This document shows, piece after piece, positions 10,090 to 18,964 of a DNA stretch of 64,000 nt. Position 1 is the first letter of the stretch, and the number at the start of each line of letters is the position of its first letter. The notes beneath the pieces are model-generated. The model saw only the letters and a program-made list of their open reading frames with translations, was not told the origin of the DNA and made no database searches. This DNA comes from Pseudomonas trivialis (GTDB lineage Bacteria > Pseudomonadota > Gammaproteobacteria > Pseudomonadales > Pseudomonadaceae), in assembly GCF_001439805.1 (NCBI RefSeq), contig NZ_JYLK01000007.1:186001-250000 (forward strand), written 5' to 3'. A program made the position numbers and the translations under genes.

Positions 10090-10415
10090 ATGACGCCCAC
10101 TCACCCCGCCAGGCGATTGTCCTCAAGTACGACGGCCAGCAGGCGCCGACACTCACCGCCAAGGGCGACGACGCCCTGGCCGAAGCCATTCTCAAGCTGG
10201 CCCGGGAAAACGAGGTGCCCATTTATGAGAATGCCGAGCTGGTGAAGCTGCTGGCGCGCATGGAACTGGGCGACAGTATTCCCGAAGAGTTGTACCGCAC
10301 CATCGCGGAGATCATCGCGTTTGCGTGGACGCTGAAAGGTAAATTCCCGGTGGGCTACGACCCGGATGCAGGGCCGGTGGAGCGCGACGTTACCGAGCGC
10401 GGCGACGATTACTGA
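10086..10415 (+). CDS. FlhB C-terminal-domain-like export switch protein
   Basis: This 109-residue protein matches only the cytoplasmic C-terminal part of FlhB/YscU/EscU export switch proteins (AIVLKYDGQQAPTLTAKG; VPIYENAELVKLL). The transmembrane part and the autocleaved NPTH motif are absent. Free-standing FlhB-C homologues are known in several bacteria and often sit beside a FliK-like gene. Its start overlaps the upstream stop (ATGA). It may modulate type III export, but this is inference. Confidence 0.85.
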   Translation: MNDAHSPRQAIVLKYDGQQAPTLTAKGDDALAEAILKLARENEVPIYENAELVKLLARMELGDSIPEELYRTIAEIIAFAWTLKGKFPVGYDPDAGPVERDVTERGDDY

Positions 10416-10431
10416 ACCACCCAGGATTCAC

Positions 10432-10565
10432 TGTGGCGAGCGGGCTTGCCCCGCGTTGGGGTGCGAAGCGCCCCCATTAAAGAGCACGCGTTATACCTGA
10501 CACTGCTCAGCGCCTGGTTTGGGGGCTGCTGCGCAGCCCAACGCGGGGCAAGCCCGCTCGCCACA
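10432..10565. repeat. REPIN: two inverted REP arms
   Basis: A 29-bp arm (10432-10460, starting tgtggcgagcgggcttgccc) is repeated as its exact reverse complement at 10537-10565, with a 76-bp spacer that itself pairs in part. The same 29-bp arms occur at 37135-37271, so this is a dispersed mobile-type repeat. It fills the gap between the convergent flhB-like gene and moeA. Confidence 0.9.
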
Positions 10566-10663
10566 GAGATTGGGTCACCTGAAATTTCAGGCTTTAAAAT
10601 CAACAGGTTATTTTTTGTTTGATCCAAGAGAGGGCTTACCCTCGCCCACAGTGGGATCGGTGG

Positions 10664-11890
10664 TCAGTTCATGACTTCGCTCAAGGGGATGAAGCTGACG
10701 CGGTCTCCGAGAGCCAGCGTGGTGCCTTCCAGCACTTCCACAAAACCCTCGGCCCACGCCGCACTGCGCAGCACGCCGGAGCTCTGGTTGCGGTAGATGA
10801 TCGCCTGGCCCTGCTCGATGCGTCCGCGCAGGTATTCGCGGCGGTTGCCCGGTTTGGGCCAGACGAATCCCGCCGGTACGTCGAAACGCAGGGGCTCGAC
10901 GTCGGGCACGCCCTGGCGGCGCAACAGGTAAGGCCGAGCGAGCAACGCAAAGGTCACCAGGGTGGACGCCGGGTTGCCGGGCAGGCCGATCACCGGCACG
11001 CCACGAAAATGTCCGAACGTCAGCGGCTTGCCAGGTTTGATCGCGAGCTTCCACAAGGCCAGTTCGCCTTCTTCACGCAGAGCGATGCCAAGGAAGTCCG
11101 CTTCGCCCACGGAAACACCGCCGGTGGACAGGATCAGGTCGACGCTGCCAAGGCCGGCCAGGCGCGTGCGGGTCTGTTTCAGATCGTCTGGCAGGATGCC
11201 GGCGTCGATCACTTCGCAGCCCATGCGCGTCAGCCAACTGCACAATACGCGGCGGTTGCTGTTGTAGATCTGGCCAGGACCGAGGGGCAAACCGGGTTCG
11301 ATCAACTCATCGCCGGTCGACAGCACGGCCACGCGAACGCGGCGCACCACGTCCAGGCGATCACGTCCAAGCGAGGCAGCCAGCCCCAGTTCGATCGGGC
11401 CCAGGCGCGTGCCGGCGGCCAGAACCTGCTCACCGACCGTGGTTTCCTGACCCTGGGGCCGGATGTTCTGCTGCGCCTGCAACGGCTCGCTGAAACTCAC
11501 ACGCTCATCCAGGTGAACAACCGCGTTCTCCTGCATTTCGACGCAGTCGGCGCCCTCCGGCACCGGCGCACCGGTGAAGATCCGTGCACAGGTGCCTGCC
11601 GCCAGCGGCGCTGGCGCCTGGCCGGCGAAGATGCGCTGGCTCACCGCCAATGGCTCGCCGCTCCAGTCCGCCAGGCGTAGCGCATAGCCGTCCATGGCAC
11701 TGTTGGGCCAGGGCGGCAGGTCGAGGGTGGACACCAAATCCTGCGCCAGCACGCGACCATCGCAGTCAGCCAGCGTCAGCACGTCACGTTCGGTAATGCG
11801 CGCCGCGTCGGCCATGTCCAGCAAGCGTTGCAGGGCCTCTTCCAGCGGCATCAGGGCGCCGGTCCTGCCAGGCTTACCCACGTGATTCAC
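10664..11890 (-). CDS. moeA: Molybdopterin molybdotransferase MoeA
   Basis: MoeA inserts molybdate into adenylylated molybdopterin to make Moco. The 408-residue protein has the MoeA N-terminal domain, the central MPT-binding domain (VLSTGDELIEPG; ILSTGGVSVGEADF) and the GLPGNPASTLVTF segment before a C-terminal beta-barrel. It overlaps the moaB stop by 17 bases, so the two are co-transcribed. Confidence 0.95.
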   Translation of the reverse strand: MNHVGKPGRTGALMPLEEALQRLLDMADAARITERDVLTLADCDGRVLAQDLVSTLDLPPWPNSAMDGYALRLADWSGEPLAVSQRIFAGQAPAPLAAGTCARIFTGAPVPEGADCVEMQENAVVHLDERVSFSEPLQAQQNIRPQGQETTVGEQVLAAGTRLGPIELGLAASLGRDRLDVVRRVRVAVLSTGDELIEPGLPLGPGQIYNSNRRVLCSWLTRMGCEVIDAGILPDDLKQTRTRLAGLGSVDLILSTGGVSVGEADFLGIALREEGELALWKLAIKPGKPLTFGHFRGVPVIGLPGNPASTLVTFALLARPYLLRRQGVPDVEPLRFDVPAGFVWPKPGNRREYLRGRIEQGQAIIYRNQSSGVLRSAAWAEGFVEVLEGTTLALGDRVSFIPLSEVMN

Positions 11891-12413
11891 AGGGCTCGGC
11901 CTGCTTCAAATGGGGCACGAAGTTGCAGGGGCGATGGCGGTTATCCAGTTGCTCGGCGAGGATGCCATCCCAGCCGGTGCGCACTGCATTGGTGGAGCCC
12001 GGCAGGCAGCACACCAGGGTGCCATTGGCCAGGCCGGCCAGGGCGCGGGATTGCACGGTGGAGGTGCCGATATCGGCCACGGAAATCTGGCGGAAAAGTT
12101 CGCCAAAGCCATCGACCTGTTTGTCGAGCAGGCAGCTTACGGCTTCGGGCGTGCTGTCGCGGCCGGTGAAGCCGGTGCCGCCAGTGATCAACACGACTTG
12201 CACCACGTCTTCGGCGATCCAGTGGGCCACCTGGGCGCGAATTTTATAGAGGTCGTCCTTGAGCAATACGCGTTCGGCCAGACGGTGGCCGGCGGCGGTG
12301 AGACGGTCGACGAAGACCTGGCCCGAGGTGTCGGTGTCCAGGGTGCGGGTGTCACTGACGGTCAGTACGGCAATATTCAGGGGTACGAAAGGCGCATCAG
12401 CCTTGGCTTTCAT
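11874..12413 (-). CDS. moaB: Molybdenum cofactor biosynthesis protein MoaB
   Basis: MoaB/MogA proteins adenylylate molybdopterin before MoeA acts. The 179-residue protein shows the MoCF-binding fold with [14 protein letters not shown] near residue 20 and [17 protein letters not shown] in the middle, including the catalytic Asp pair region. It is immediately upstream of and overlapping moeA. The start at 12413 lies 76 bases from the divergent mobA, so the promoters are back to back. Confidence 0.94.
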   Translation of the reverse strand: MKAKADAPFVPLNIAVLTVSDTRTLDTDTSGQVFVDRLTAAGHRLAERVLLKDDLYKIRAQVAHWIAEDVVQVVLITGGTGFTGRDSTPEAVSCLLDKQVDGFGELFRQISVADIGTSTVQSRALAGLANGTLVCCLPGSTNAVRTGWDGILAEQLDNRHRPCNFVPHLKQAEPCESRG

Positions 12414-12489
12414 GGCTCGGTCCGGTTGTCGAAGGAACAGCCCGGTGTTATATCACAGGCCCCTGTTGAGCTGCCGCTGCGGAGCCGCC

Positions 12490-13092
12490 ATGTCTGTTGA
12501 TTCTTCCCCACTGCCCTGCTCGGTCCTGCTGCTGGCCGGAGGCCGCGGCCAGCGCATGGGCGGCCAGGACAAGGGCCTGCTCGACTGGCGCGGTCTGCCG
12601 CTGATCGCCCACCTGCAGCGCGTGGTACGACCGCTCACCGATGACCTGATCATCTCGTGCAACCGCAATCAGGAACGCTACGCGCCGTATGCCGATCAAC
12701 TGGTGAGCGACGACAGCGCGGATTTTCCCGGGCCCTTGGCCGGAATTCGCATGGGACTTGCCGCCGCACGTCACGGACATTTGCTTATACTGCCGTGCGA
12801 CGTGCCGCAGATCGATGCGCGTTTACTCGCCGACCTGCGTCAGATTGCGCGACGCAATCCCAACATTCCGGTCATGGTGCGCCACGGCGAATTCTGGGAA
12901 CCCTTGATCAGCATCATTCCCACCCCCCTCAAGACTGAGGTGGAGCGGGCATGGGACACCGGTGAGCGCAGCCCACGCAGGGTTTTCCTGCAATGCGGTG
13001 CGATCGGCCTGCAGTGCCCGCCCGATGACCCGCGCCTGGCCAACCTGAATACGCCGGACCTGTTGCTCTCAAGGGCCAGCGTGTCAGAATGA
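12490..13092 (+). CDS. mobA: Molybdenum cofactor guanylyltransferase MobA
   Basis: MobA adds GMP to Moco, giving the bis-MGD form used by DMSO-reductase family enzymes such as nitrate reductase and formate dehydrogenase. The 200-residue protein has the nucleotide-binding signature [15 protein letters not shown] near residues 15-29 and the metal-binding LPCDVP motif. The ATG at 12490 is chosen; the open frame extends upstream but only over the moaB promoter side. Confidence 0.94.
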   Translation: MSVDSSPLPCSVLLLAGGRGQRMGGQDKGLLDWRGLPLIAHLQRVVRPLTDDLIISCNRNQERYAPYADQLVSDDSADFPGPLAGIRMGLAAARHGHLLILPCDVPQIDARLLADLRQIARRNPNIPVMVRHGEFWEPLISIIPTPLKTEVERAWDTGERSPRRVFLQCGAIGLQCPPDDPRLANLNTPDLLLSRASVSE

Positions 13093-13173
13093 ACCTCGTA
13101 CAAGGAACTTGCAGGCGTAGTACACGTCTCAAGGTCAGCCATTAAGAAGCAGTATTCTCTCGGAGACAAACTC

Positions 13174-13395
13174 ATGACTCAACGGACCATCGCCGCTCTC
13201 ATGCTTGCACTGGGCCTCGCCACCCTCGCCGGTTGCGCCTCGCCGACAGTGATCACCCTGAATGACGGTCGCGAAATCCAGGCCGTCGATACCCCATCGT
13301 TCGACAAGTCTTCGGGCTTTTATGAGTTCGAACAACTGGACGGCAAGCGCACCCGCCTGAATAAAGACCAGGTTCGCACCGTTAAGGAGCTGTAA
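13174..13395 (+). CDS. YgdI/YgdR-family lipoprotein
   Basis: This small 73-residue outer-membrane lipoprotein has a signal peptide ending LATLAGC (Cys at about residue 21). A single SH3-like fold follows (VITLNDGREIQAVDTPSF ... RTRLNKDQVRTV), which is diagnostic of the YgdI/YgdR family. The role in the cell is unknown. It is followed by a good rho-independent terminator, so it is probably monocistronic. Confidence 0.88.
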   Translation: MTQRTIAALMLALGLATLAGCASPTVITLNDGREIQAVDTPSFDKSSGFYEFEQLDGKRTRLNKDQVRTVKEL

Positions 13396-13412
13396 GCCCA
13401 CGGCTTGCACAC

Positions 13413-13437
13413 AAGGCCCGCCTCGCGCGGGCCTTTT
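13413..13437 (+). terminator. Rho-independent terminator
   Basis: AAGGCCCG - CCTCGCG - CGGGCCTT followed by TT lies 17 bases after the lipoprotein stop. It also faces the end of the convergent pseudouridine synthase gene, so it may act for both. Confidence 0.75.
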
Positions 13438-13449
13438 CGTTTGCGCAGG

Positions 13450-14340
13450 TTACCAGTCGAGGGTGATAGCGCTGCGAAAACTGCGAAGGTCCCCGGTGAC
13501 CGGGTCGGTAAACCGCACGCCCTGTGCCAGCAGCTTGAGAGGGTGGGCGTAGTCGTCTTCGGCGTCCTTGATCACGTCCGGATAGAACGGATCGTTGCAG
13601 ATACTCGCGCCGAGCGCCGTCATGTGCACGCGCAACTGGTGCTTCTTGCCGGTGACGGGATACAGGCCGTAGCGCCACAACCCGGCGTTTTTTTCGCGTA
13701 CTTCCACCGCCGTTTCGGTATTGCTGACGCCAAGGCCTTCCTGCATGCGAAAGAACGGTTCACCCTCCACCAGGCGACTTTTGTGCACCAGGGGAAAGAC
13801 GAGATCGGGTAAGGCCGGCGCGATGGCTTCGTAGAATTTGTCGATGCGCCGCGTGGGAAACAGCTGCTGATAGACCGAGCGGCTCTGTGGGTTGGCAGAA
13901 AACAGCACCAGCCCGGCGGTGTGTCGGTCAATCCGATGCAGGGGCACCAGCGAAGGGTTGTCCAGGCGATGAATCAGACGGCGTAACAGGGTCTGTTCGA
14001 CGTACTCACCGGCGGGCGTCACCGGCAAAAAATGCGGTTTGTCGGCGACCACCAGATGCTCGTCGGCATAGAGGATGGTTTCCTGCACCGGGATCACTTT
14101 CTCGTTGGGCACTTCGCGAAAGTAATGGATGCACAAGCCTTCCCTGTAAGGCAGTTGCGAGTCGATCGGCTTGCCATTGCTGTCCAAAACCCGGCCACGG
14201 GCAACGCGGTCAAGCCATTGCTCACGGCTGATCGCCGGGAAATGCGCGCACAGGCATTCGAGCACCGTCTGCCAACGACCCGGTGGCAAATACAAGGTAC
14301 TGGCTTGGTGCCGGGAGGCGGAAAAAGCTGAAGTGGACAT
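13450..14340 (-). CDS. RluA-family pseudouridine synthase
   Basis: This enzyme should isomerise uridine to pseudouridine in rRNA or tRNA. The 296-residue protein has the catalytic motif HRIDRHTAGLVLF, with the nucleophilic Asp near residue 155. An upstream segment VVADKPHFLPVTP and a downstream segment KKHQLRVHM are both typical of RluA-type enzymes. An N-terminal region (GRVLDSNGKPI) looks like a reduced S4-like domain. The exact target nucleotide cannot be told from sequence alone. Confidence 0.9.
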   Translation of the reverse strand: MSTSAFSASRHQASTLYLPPGRWQTVLECLCAHFPAISREQWLDRVARGRVLDSNGKPIDSQLPYREGLCIHYFREVPNEKVIPVQETILYADEHLVVADKPHFLPVTPAGEYVEQTLLRRLIHRLDNPSLVPLHRIDRHTAGLVLFSANPQSRSVYQQLFPTRRIDKFYEAIAPALPDLVFPLVHKSRLVEGEPFFRMQEGLGVSNTETAVEVREKNAGLWRYGLYPVTGKKHQLRVHMTALGASICNDPFYPDVIKDAEDDYAHPLKLLAQGVRFTDPVTGDLRSFRSAITLDW

Positions 14341-14407
14341 GCATAAGGCCTTGACTGAAACAGGCCGGCATTATCCCGCATGGAGCGCGATTGAGCCTAG
14401 GCAGATC

Positions 14408-14743
14408 TCACGCCTTGGCCAACTGCGCGCGCAGAACCGGTGAAGCACTGGCCGCTTCGGTGAACTCCTTGAGCCAGCGCAACACGTCCACCGCTTCCCA
14501 GCGGCCAGGATCGTAGAGTGCGTATAACAAGCCCTGGTAACCCACCACATCCAGCTGCTTGTGATAACCGGCGCGCTGAAACAATGCTTCGATTTCCGCA
14601 AAGCAGGTATTGAAATGCACTTTGTTAAACGGCGTCTTGCCTTCCGTGACCAGGCCATCCAGGCGCAGCTCGCTCACCGCATCGCGCACGATGTCGACGG
14701 ACATGCGATTGACGCTGCTTTTCAGTTGTTCAACATTCACCAC
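14408..14743 (-). CDS. Conserved hypothetical protein, 111 residues
   Basis: A compact, soluble, mostly helical protein with no signal peptide or membrane segment. It contains the stretch YQGLLYALYDPGRWEAVDVLRWL, and codon use matches the chromosome. It lies alone between the convergent-side pseudouridine synthase and a divergent DUF883 gene. I do not recognise a function. Confidence 0.7.
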   Translation of the reverse strand: MVNVEQLKSSVNRMSVDIVRDAVSELRLDGLVTEGKTPFNKVHFNTCFAEIEALFQRAGYHKQLDVVGYQGLLYALYDPGRWEAVDVLRWLKEFTEAASASPVLRAQLAKA

Positions 14744-14974
14744 GGGCGTTCCCTCTACTCAATCGCTGTACAAACATACAGTAAAGTAATGTCAGGCGTT
14801 TCAATTGTCCAGTGCAGCGTGCAAGACTCACGGCCCGACCGCCCGCATTCAGCGCTACCGCAAGGCCCGCGCACCCAGGTACGGTAAAAGCTTCAGCAGA
14901 CAATTACACTGAACCTTCGGCACCGCCCGCGACTCGAAACCACACGTACCGATCAGCCCATCACGGAGATAACC

Positions 14975-15289
14975 ATGGCCAGAAAAACAGCACAGACCGC
15001 CCAAGAGATACTCATGGCGGATTTTCAAACCCTGGTAAGCGATACCGAAAAGCTGCTGGACGACACCGCAATCCTCGCCGGCGACCAGGCTGATGAGCTG
15101 CGCAGCAAGATCCACGAAAGTCTGCTCAAGGCGCGCGAAACCCTGCAAACCACCGAAGACTCGCTGCGCGAGCGCGGGCAGGCTGCCGTCACCGCGACTG
15201 AAGATTACGTGCAGGCCAACCCATGGCAGTCTGTCGGCATTGCTGCCGGCGTGGGCTTTTTGATCGGTCTGCTGGCTACAAGGCGCTAA
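14975..15289 (+). CDS. DUF883 (ElaB/YqjD-type) membrane-anchored protein
   Basis: The 104 residues form a long amphipathic helical region (about 10-75) and then a C-terminal membrane anchor with glycines (IAAGVGFLIGLLATRR). ElaB/YqjD/YgaM proteins bind stationary-phase ribosomes at the inner membrane in E. coli. The next two genes match yqjE and yqjK by position and type, so the yqjDEK order is conserved. Regulation by stationary phase is likely by analogy only. Confidence 0.85.
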   Translation: MARKTAQTAQEILMADFQTLVSDTEKLLDDTAILAGDQADELRSKIHESLLKARETLQTTEDSLRERGQAAVTATEDYVQANPWQSVGIAAGVGFLIGLLATRR

Positions 15290-15292
15290 ATC

Positions 15293-15682
15293 ATGGCTAT
15301 AGGCGAAAGCGGCTCGTCCACGGGCCAAGGTTCGACTTCACGACGTCTGGGCGCAGCCGTACTGGGCTTGCTGCACAGTCACGTCGAGTTGTTCGGCATC
15401 GAATTGCAGGAACAGAAAGCCCGTACCGTCAGTTTGCTGCTGTTCGCCGGCCTGGCGCTGGTGTTTGCGCTGCTGTTGCTGGTAGGTCTGTCGACCCTGG
15501 TGATGATCCTGGTATGGGACACCGGTTATCGTCTGACCGGCATTATCTGCCTGTGTGTGTTCTACAGCCTGGCTGCAGCCTTCTGTGGGGTGCGTCTGAA
15601 AGCGGCGGTGTTCGATGAATCCACGCCGTTCCACGCCACCCTCGAAGAGCTGGCCAATGATCGGGAGCGCCTGTTGCCATGA
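15293..15682 (+). CDS. YqjE-like phage-holin-family membrane protein
   Basis: The 129-residue protein has two strong membrane helices (about 44-65 and 70-95) in a holin-like hairpin and starts 3 bases after the DUF883 stop. Despite the Pfam-style name there is no sign of phage origin; it is the middle gene of a yqjDEK-like operon. The biochemical role is unknown. Confidence 0.83.
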   Translation: MAIGESGSSTGQGSTSRRLGAAVLGLLHSHVELFGIELQEQKARTVSLLLFAGLALVFALLLLVGLSTLVMILVWDTGYRLTGIICLCVFYSLAAAFCGVRLKAAVFDESTPFHATLEELANDRERLLP

Positions 15683-16020
15683 GCCGCAATGAAGTTGTAA
15701 ACACCGACTCGCGCCGCGACATGCGCAAGGCGTTGATTCGCCTGCGCATGGAAATGCACCGCCAGGAGATTCGCCACGAGTCCCAGCAATTGATGGCGCC
15801 CCTGAACAGGATGCGCGACATGCGTCATAACTGGCAGGACAGCCTGGGCGTCAAGCACGCGCCACTGTGGGGTATGGCAGCAGTGACCCTGATGGGATTC
15901 TTTACCGGCAAGGGCGCCAAAAGTGGCAGCATCAGCAGTGTGACGCGTCTGGTGCGACTGGGCGCCGGCTTGATCCCGCTGATCAAATTGGCAATGGCAG
16001 GGGCCTCACGCAAACGCTGA
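15679..16020 (+). CDS. YqjK-like conserved protein
   Basis: The 113-residue protein overlaps the holin-family gene by 4 bases. The first half is very basic and helical ([19 protein letters not shown]). The second half has two short hydrophobic stretches ([14 protein letters not shown] and [18 protein letters not shown]), suggesting membrane association. Third gene of the operon, followed by a terminator at 16062-16098. Confidence 0.75.
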   Translation: MSRNEVVNTDSRRDMRKALIRLRMEMHRQEIRHESQQLMAPLNRMRDMRHNWQDSLGVKHAPLWGMAAVTLMGFFTGKGAKSGSISSVTRLVRLGAGLIPLIKLAMAGASRKR

Positions 16021-16061
16021 GCGCTGGCTGCACCCTTGACTACCTCAGTAAAGATAGAAAC

Positions 16062-16098
16062 GGCCCGGCCTTCAATTTAGAGAGTCGGGTCTTTTTTT
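16062..16098 (+). terminator. Rho-independent terminator of the yqjDEK-like operon
   Basis: GGCCCGGC (16062-16069) pairs with GTCGGGTC (16084-16091), with two wobble pairs, and is followed by seven T. Confidence 0.7.
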
Positions 16099-16187
16099 GC
16101 CCACGTGCCAATGTAGTTTTTTGCTTGCCCCGCCAGGACGGAACCGGGAAGCTGGGCGGGTCATTCACCGCACGGAGAGTAACCGCC

Positions 16188-17519
16188 TTGGATTGGCCCA
16201 CCCTGTTGACCCGCGAACGTCTGGGAAAACCCCTGCACAGCCCGGAAGAACTAGGCCGCAGCCCGTTTCACAAAGACCATGACCGCATCATTTTTTCCGG
16301 CGCATTTCGCCGCCTGGGCCGCAAGACTCAGGTGCACCCCGTGTCGAGTAACGACCACATTCACACGCGCCTGACCCACTCACTGGAAGTCAGTTGCGTG
16401 GGCCGCTCCCTGGGCATGCGCGTCGGCGAAACCCTGCGCAGCGCCCTGCCCGACTGGTGCGACCCGAGCGATCTGGGCATGGTGGTGCAATCGGCCTGCC
16501 TGGCCCACGACATCGGCAATCCGCCGTTCGGCCATTCGGGCGAAGACGCCATCCGCCACTGGTTCCAGCAGGCCGCAGGCCGCGGCTGGCTGGACGATAT
16601 GAGCGGCGCCGAGCGCAACGACTTCCTCAATTTCGAAGGCAATGCCCAGGGCTTCCGCGTACTCACCCAACTGGAATACCACCAGTTCGACGGTGGCACT
16701 CGCCTGACCTACGCCACCTTGGGCACCTACCTGAAATACCCCTGGACCGCCCGTCACGCCGACGCCCTGGGCTACAAGAAGCACAAGTTCGGCTGTTATC
16801 AGAGCGAGCTGCCGATTCTGGAACAGATCGCCCACAAGCTCGGCCTGCCGCAACTCGAGGAACAGCGCTGGGCGCGCCATCCGCTGGTTTACCTGATGGA
16901 GGCCGCAGACGACATCTGCTACGCCTTGATCGACCTGGAAGACGGCCTGGAAATGGAGCTGCTGGAATACGCCGAGGTAGAGTCATTGCTGCTCGACCTG
17001 GTCGGCGACGACCTGCCGCAGACCTACCGGCAACTGGGCGCCCAGGATTCGCGGCGGCGCAAGCTGGCAATCCTGCGCGGCAAGGCCATCGAACACCTCA
17101 CCAACGCTGCGGCGCGCGCCTTCGTTGAGCAGCAGGACGCCTTGTTGGCCGGCACCCTGCCGGGCGATCTGGTGGAGCACATGCACGGCCCGGCCAAGCG
17201 CTGCGTGCTGGATGCCAAGGACATGGCGCGCAAGAAAATATTCCAGGACAAGCGCAAAACCCTGCATGAAATCGGCGCCTACACCACGCTGGAAATCCTG
17301 CTGAATGCTTTTTGCGGTGCTGCACTGGAGCAGCATGGCGGACGCACGCCGTCGTTCAAGAACCGACGCATTCTTGACCTGCTGGGCAACAGCGCTCCGG
17401 ACCCGGCCTGGTCGCTGCACGCTTCGTTCCTGCGGATGATCGACTTCATCGCCGGCATGACCGACAGCTACGCCACGCAAATGGCGCGGGAGATGACAGG
17501 GCGTTCGAGCCCGAAGTGA
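16188..17519 (+). CDS. dgt: Deoxyguanosinetriphosphate triphosphohydrolase-like protein
   Basis: dNTP triphosphohydrolases cut dGTP (or other dNTPs) to deoxynucleoside and triphosphate. The start is taken as TTG at 16188 (reading [18 protein letters not shown]), preceded by GGAG at 16173-16176; this gives 443 residues, the usual length. The HD-domain metal ligands are visible: RLTHSLEV, then [14 protein letters not shown], with further conserved histidines downstream. Neighbouring RocS2-like signalling genes match the order in P. aeruginosa. Confidence 0.9.
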   Translation: MDWPTLLTRERLGKPLHSPEELGRSPFHKDHDRIIFSGAFRRLGRKTQVHPVSSNDHIHTRLTHSLEVSCVGRSLGMRVGETLRSALPDWCDPSDLGMVVQSACLAHDIGNPPFGHSGEDAIRHWFQQAAGRGWLDDMSGAERNDFLNFEGNAQGFRVLTQLEYHQFDGGTRLTYATLGTYLKYPWTARHADALGYKKHKFGCYQSELPILEQIAHKLGLPQLEEQRWARHPLVYLMEAADDICYALIDLEDGLEMELLEYAEVESLLLDLVGDDLPQTYRQLGAQDSRRRKLAILRGKAIEHLTNAAARAFVEQQDALLAGTLPGDLVEHMHGPAKRCVLDAKDMARKKIFQDKRKTLHEIGAYTTLEILLNAFCGAALEQHGGRTPSFKNRRILDLLGNSAPDPAWSLHASFLRMIDFIAGMTDSYATQMAREMTGRSSPK

Positions 17520-17689
17520 CCCAGGGATCAAGCCACCTGTTGTGTGAGCAGAAATTGCCTACGAAGCTAACAGAGTGGCCTGATCGAAGTCGCGCAGTTA
17601 TCCAAAGAATAATCGCGCAAGCTTCTGGCCGACTCAGCGAGTCATTCCTGAGCCCCCCTATCGACGCTTGACTGCCCCGTGTGCCTTCC

Positions 17690-18085
17690 ATGCCCGCTCG
17701 CACCGTTCGAATCCTGTTGGTGGAGGATCATCCCTTTCAACTCCTGGCCACCCAATGCCTGCTCAAAAGCTTCGGCTTCGAACAACTGACCCTCGCAGAA
17801 AACGCTGAACACGCCATCCATTCGATGTGCACCGCCACAGCCCCGTTCGATCTTATGCTCTGCGACCAGTGCCTGCCTGACCTGCCGGGGCTGGAGCTGG
17901 TGGAAATTGCCAGCCGCCAGCATTTCATAACCGGTGCCATTCTACTGAGCGGGTTACCGGCGATGGAGCTCTCCAACCTGACCCTGCAAGCCTTGCAGCG
18001 CGGCCTGCCTATCCTTGGTTACTTACCGAAGCCATTAAACAAAGACGAACTGTCAGTTTTAATGGCGCCCTTATTTCAACTCTAA
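17690..18085 (+). CDS. Stand-alone response-regulator receiver (REC) protein
   Basis: The 131-residue protein is one REC domain and nothing else. The acidic pair is ILLVEDHP, the phosphoacceptor Asp is in FDLMLCDQCLPDLPG, the switch Ser in LLSGLP and the conserved Lys in YLPKP. No output domain follows. It sits just upstream of a RocA2/RocS2-like pair; in Roc systems a third regulator, RocR, combines REC with an EAL domain. This could be a phosphate sink or a truncated RocR-like protein. A GTG at 17681 is an alternative start. Confidence 0.8.
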   Translation: MPARTVRILLVEDHPFQLLATQCLLKSFGFEQLTLAENAEHAIHSMCTATAPFDLMLCDQCLPDLPGLELVEIASRQHFITGAILLSGLPAMELSNLTLQALQRGLPILGYLPKPLNKDELSVLMAPLFQL

Positions 18086-18337
18086 CTGTAGGACCTTAAA
18101 CATTAGACCAAGGAAAAATTACTTGAGAGCAATGTGAATCGCCTCGTGCCGCCGGTGACTACATCCAATCAAAATTTGCTTACACCTGACACCACAAAGC
18201 CTTACCGCTGCGTAGGTTGCCACCTTTTTTCATGTAGGAATTTTCCTGTTTTATACCTGTTTCCCCAAGGCTCATGCTCACCCCTCTTCTTCTGAGCTAA
18301 TGTGCCCGCTTTATTTGCACTTGCATGGAATGTGATT

Positions 18338-18964
18338 ATGAACACCGTTTTTATCATTGATGACCATCCCGTTATCAGGTTGGCGATTCGAATGTTGCTG
18401 GAGCATGAAGGTTATAAAGTCGTCGGTGAAACGGATAATGGCTGCGACGCCATACAGAGGGTGCGCGAATGCATGCCCGACCTGATCATTCTGGATATCA
18501 GCATCCCGAAACTGGATGGCCTGGAAGTGCTTTGCCGTTTCAACGCCATGAACACGTCAATGAAGACCCTGATCCTCACGGCCCAGTGCCCGACGCTGTT
18601 CGCCACACGCTGCATGCGCTCGGGTGCCGACGGCTATGTATGCAAAGAGGGTGACCTGAGCGAACTGCTGAGCGCCATCCGCGCCGTGTTGTCCGGCTAC
18701 AACTACTTCCCCAGCCAGGCATTGAATGCCGGCAACATGGAAGGCAACGACACGGAGGAACTTGAATTATTTAAAATGGTAAATGACCGTGAACTGATGG
18801 TCTTGCAGCTTTTTGCACAGGGTCGCACTAACAAGGAAATAGCAAAAGGTATGTTTTTAAGTAATAAAACAGTCAGCACTTATAAAAAACGCCTCATGCA
18901 AAAATTGAAAGCGAAGTCCTTGGTAGAACTTATCGAGATGGCAAAACGAAACGCGCTAGTGTGA
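18338..18964 (+). CDS. NarL/FixJ-family response regulator, RocA2/BvgA-like
   Basis: The 208-residue protein has an N-terminal REC domain (VFIIDDHPVIRLAIRMLL; phosphoacceptor Asp in LIILDISIPKLDG) and a C-terminal LuxR-type HTH (VLQLFAQGRTNKEIAKGMFLSNKTV). Its stop overlaps the GTG of the BvgS-like kinase gene, so the two are coupled partners. In P. aeruginosa the pair beside dgt is RocA2/RocS2, which affects cup fimbriae and efflux genes; the same role here is inferred. The 250 bases upstream are AT-rich compared with the flanks and probably hold the promoter. Confidence 0.85.
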   Translation: MNTVFIIDDHPVIRLAIRMLLEHEGYKVVGETDNGCDAIQRVRECMPDLIILDISIPKLDGLEVLCRFNAMNTSMKTLILTAQCPTLFATRCMRSGADGYVCKEGDLSELLSAIRAVLSGYNYFPSQALNAGNMEGNDTEELELFKMVNDRELMVLQLFAQGRTNKEIAKGMFLSNKTVSTYKKRLMQKLKAKSLVELIEMAKRNALV

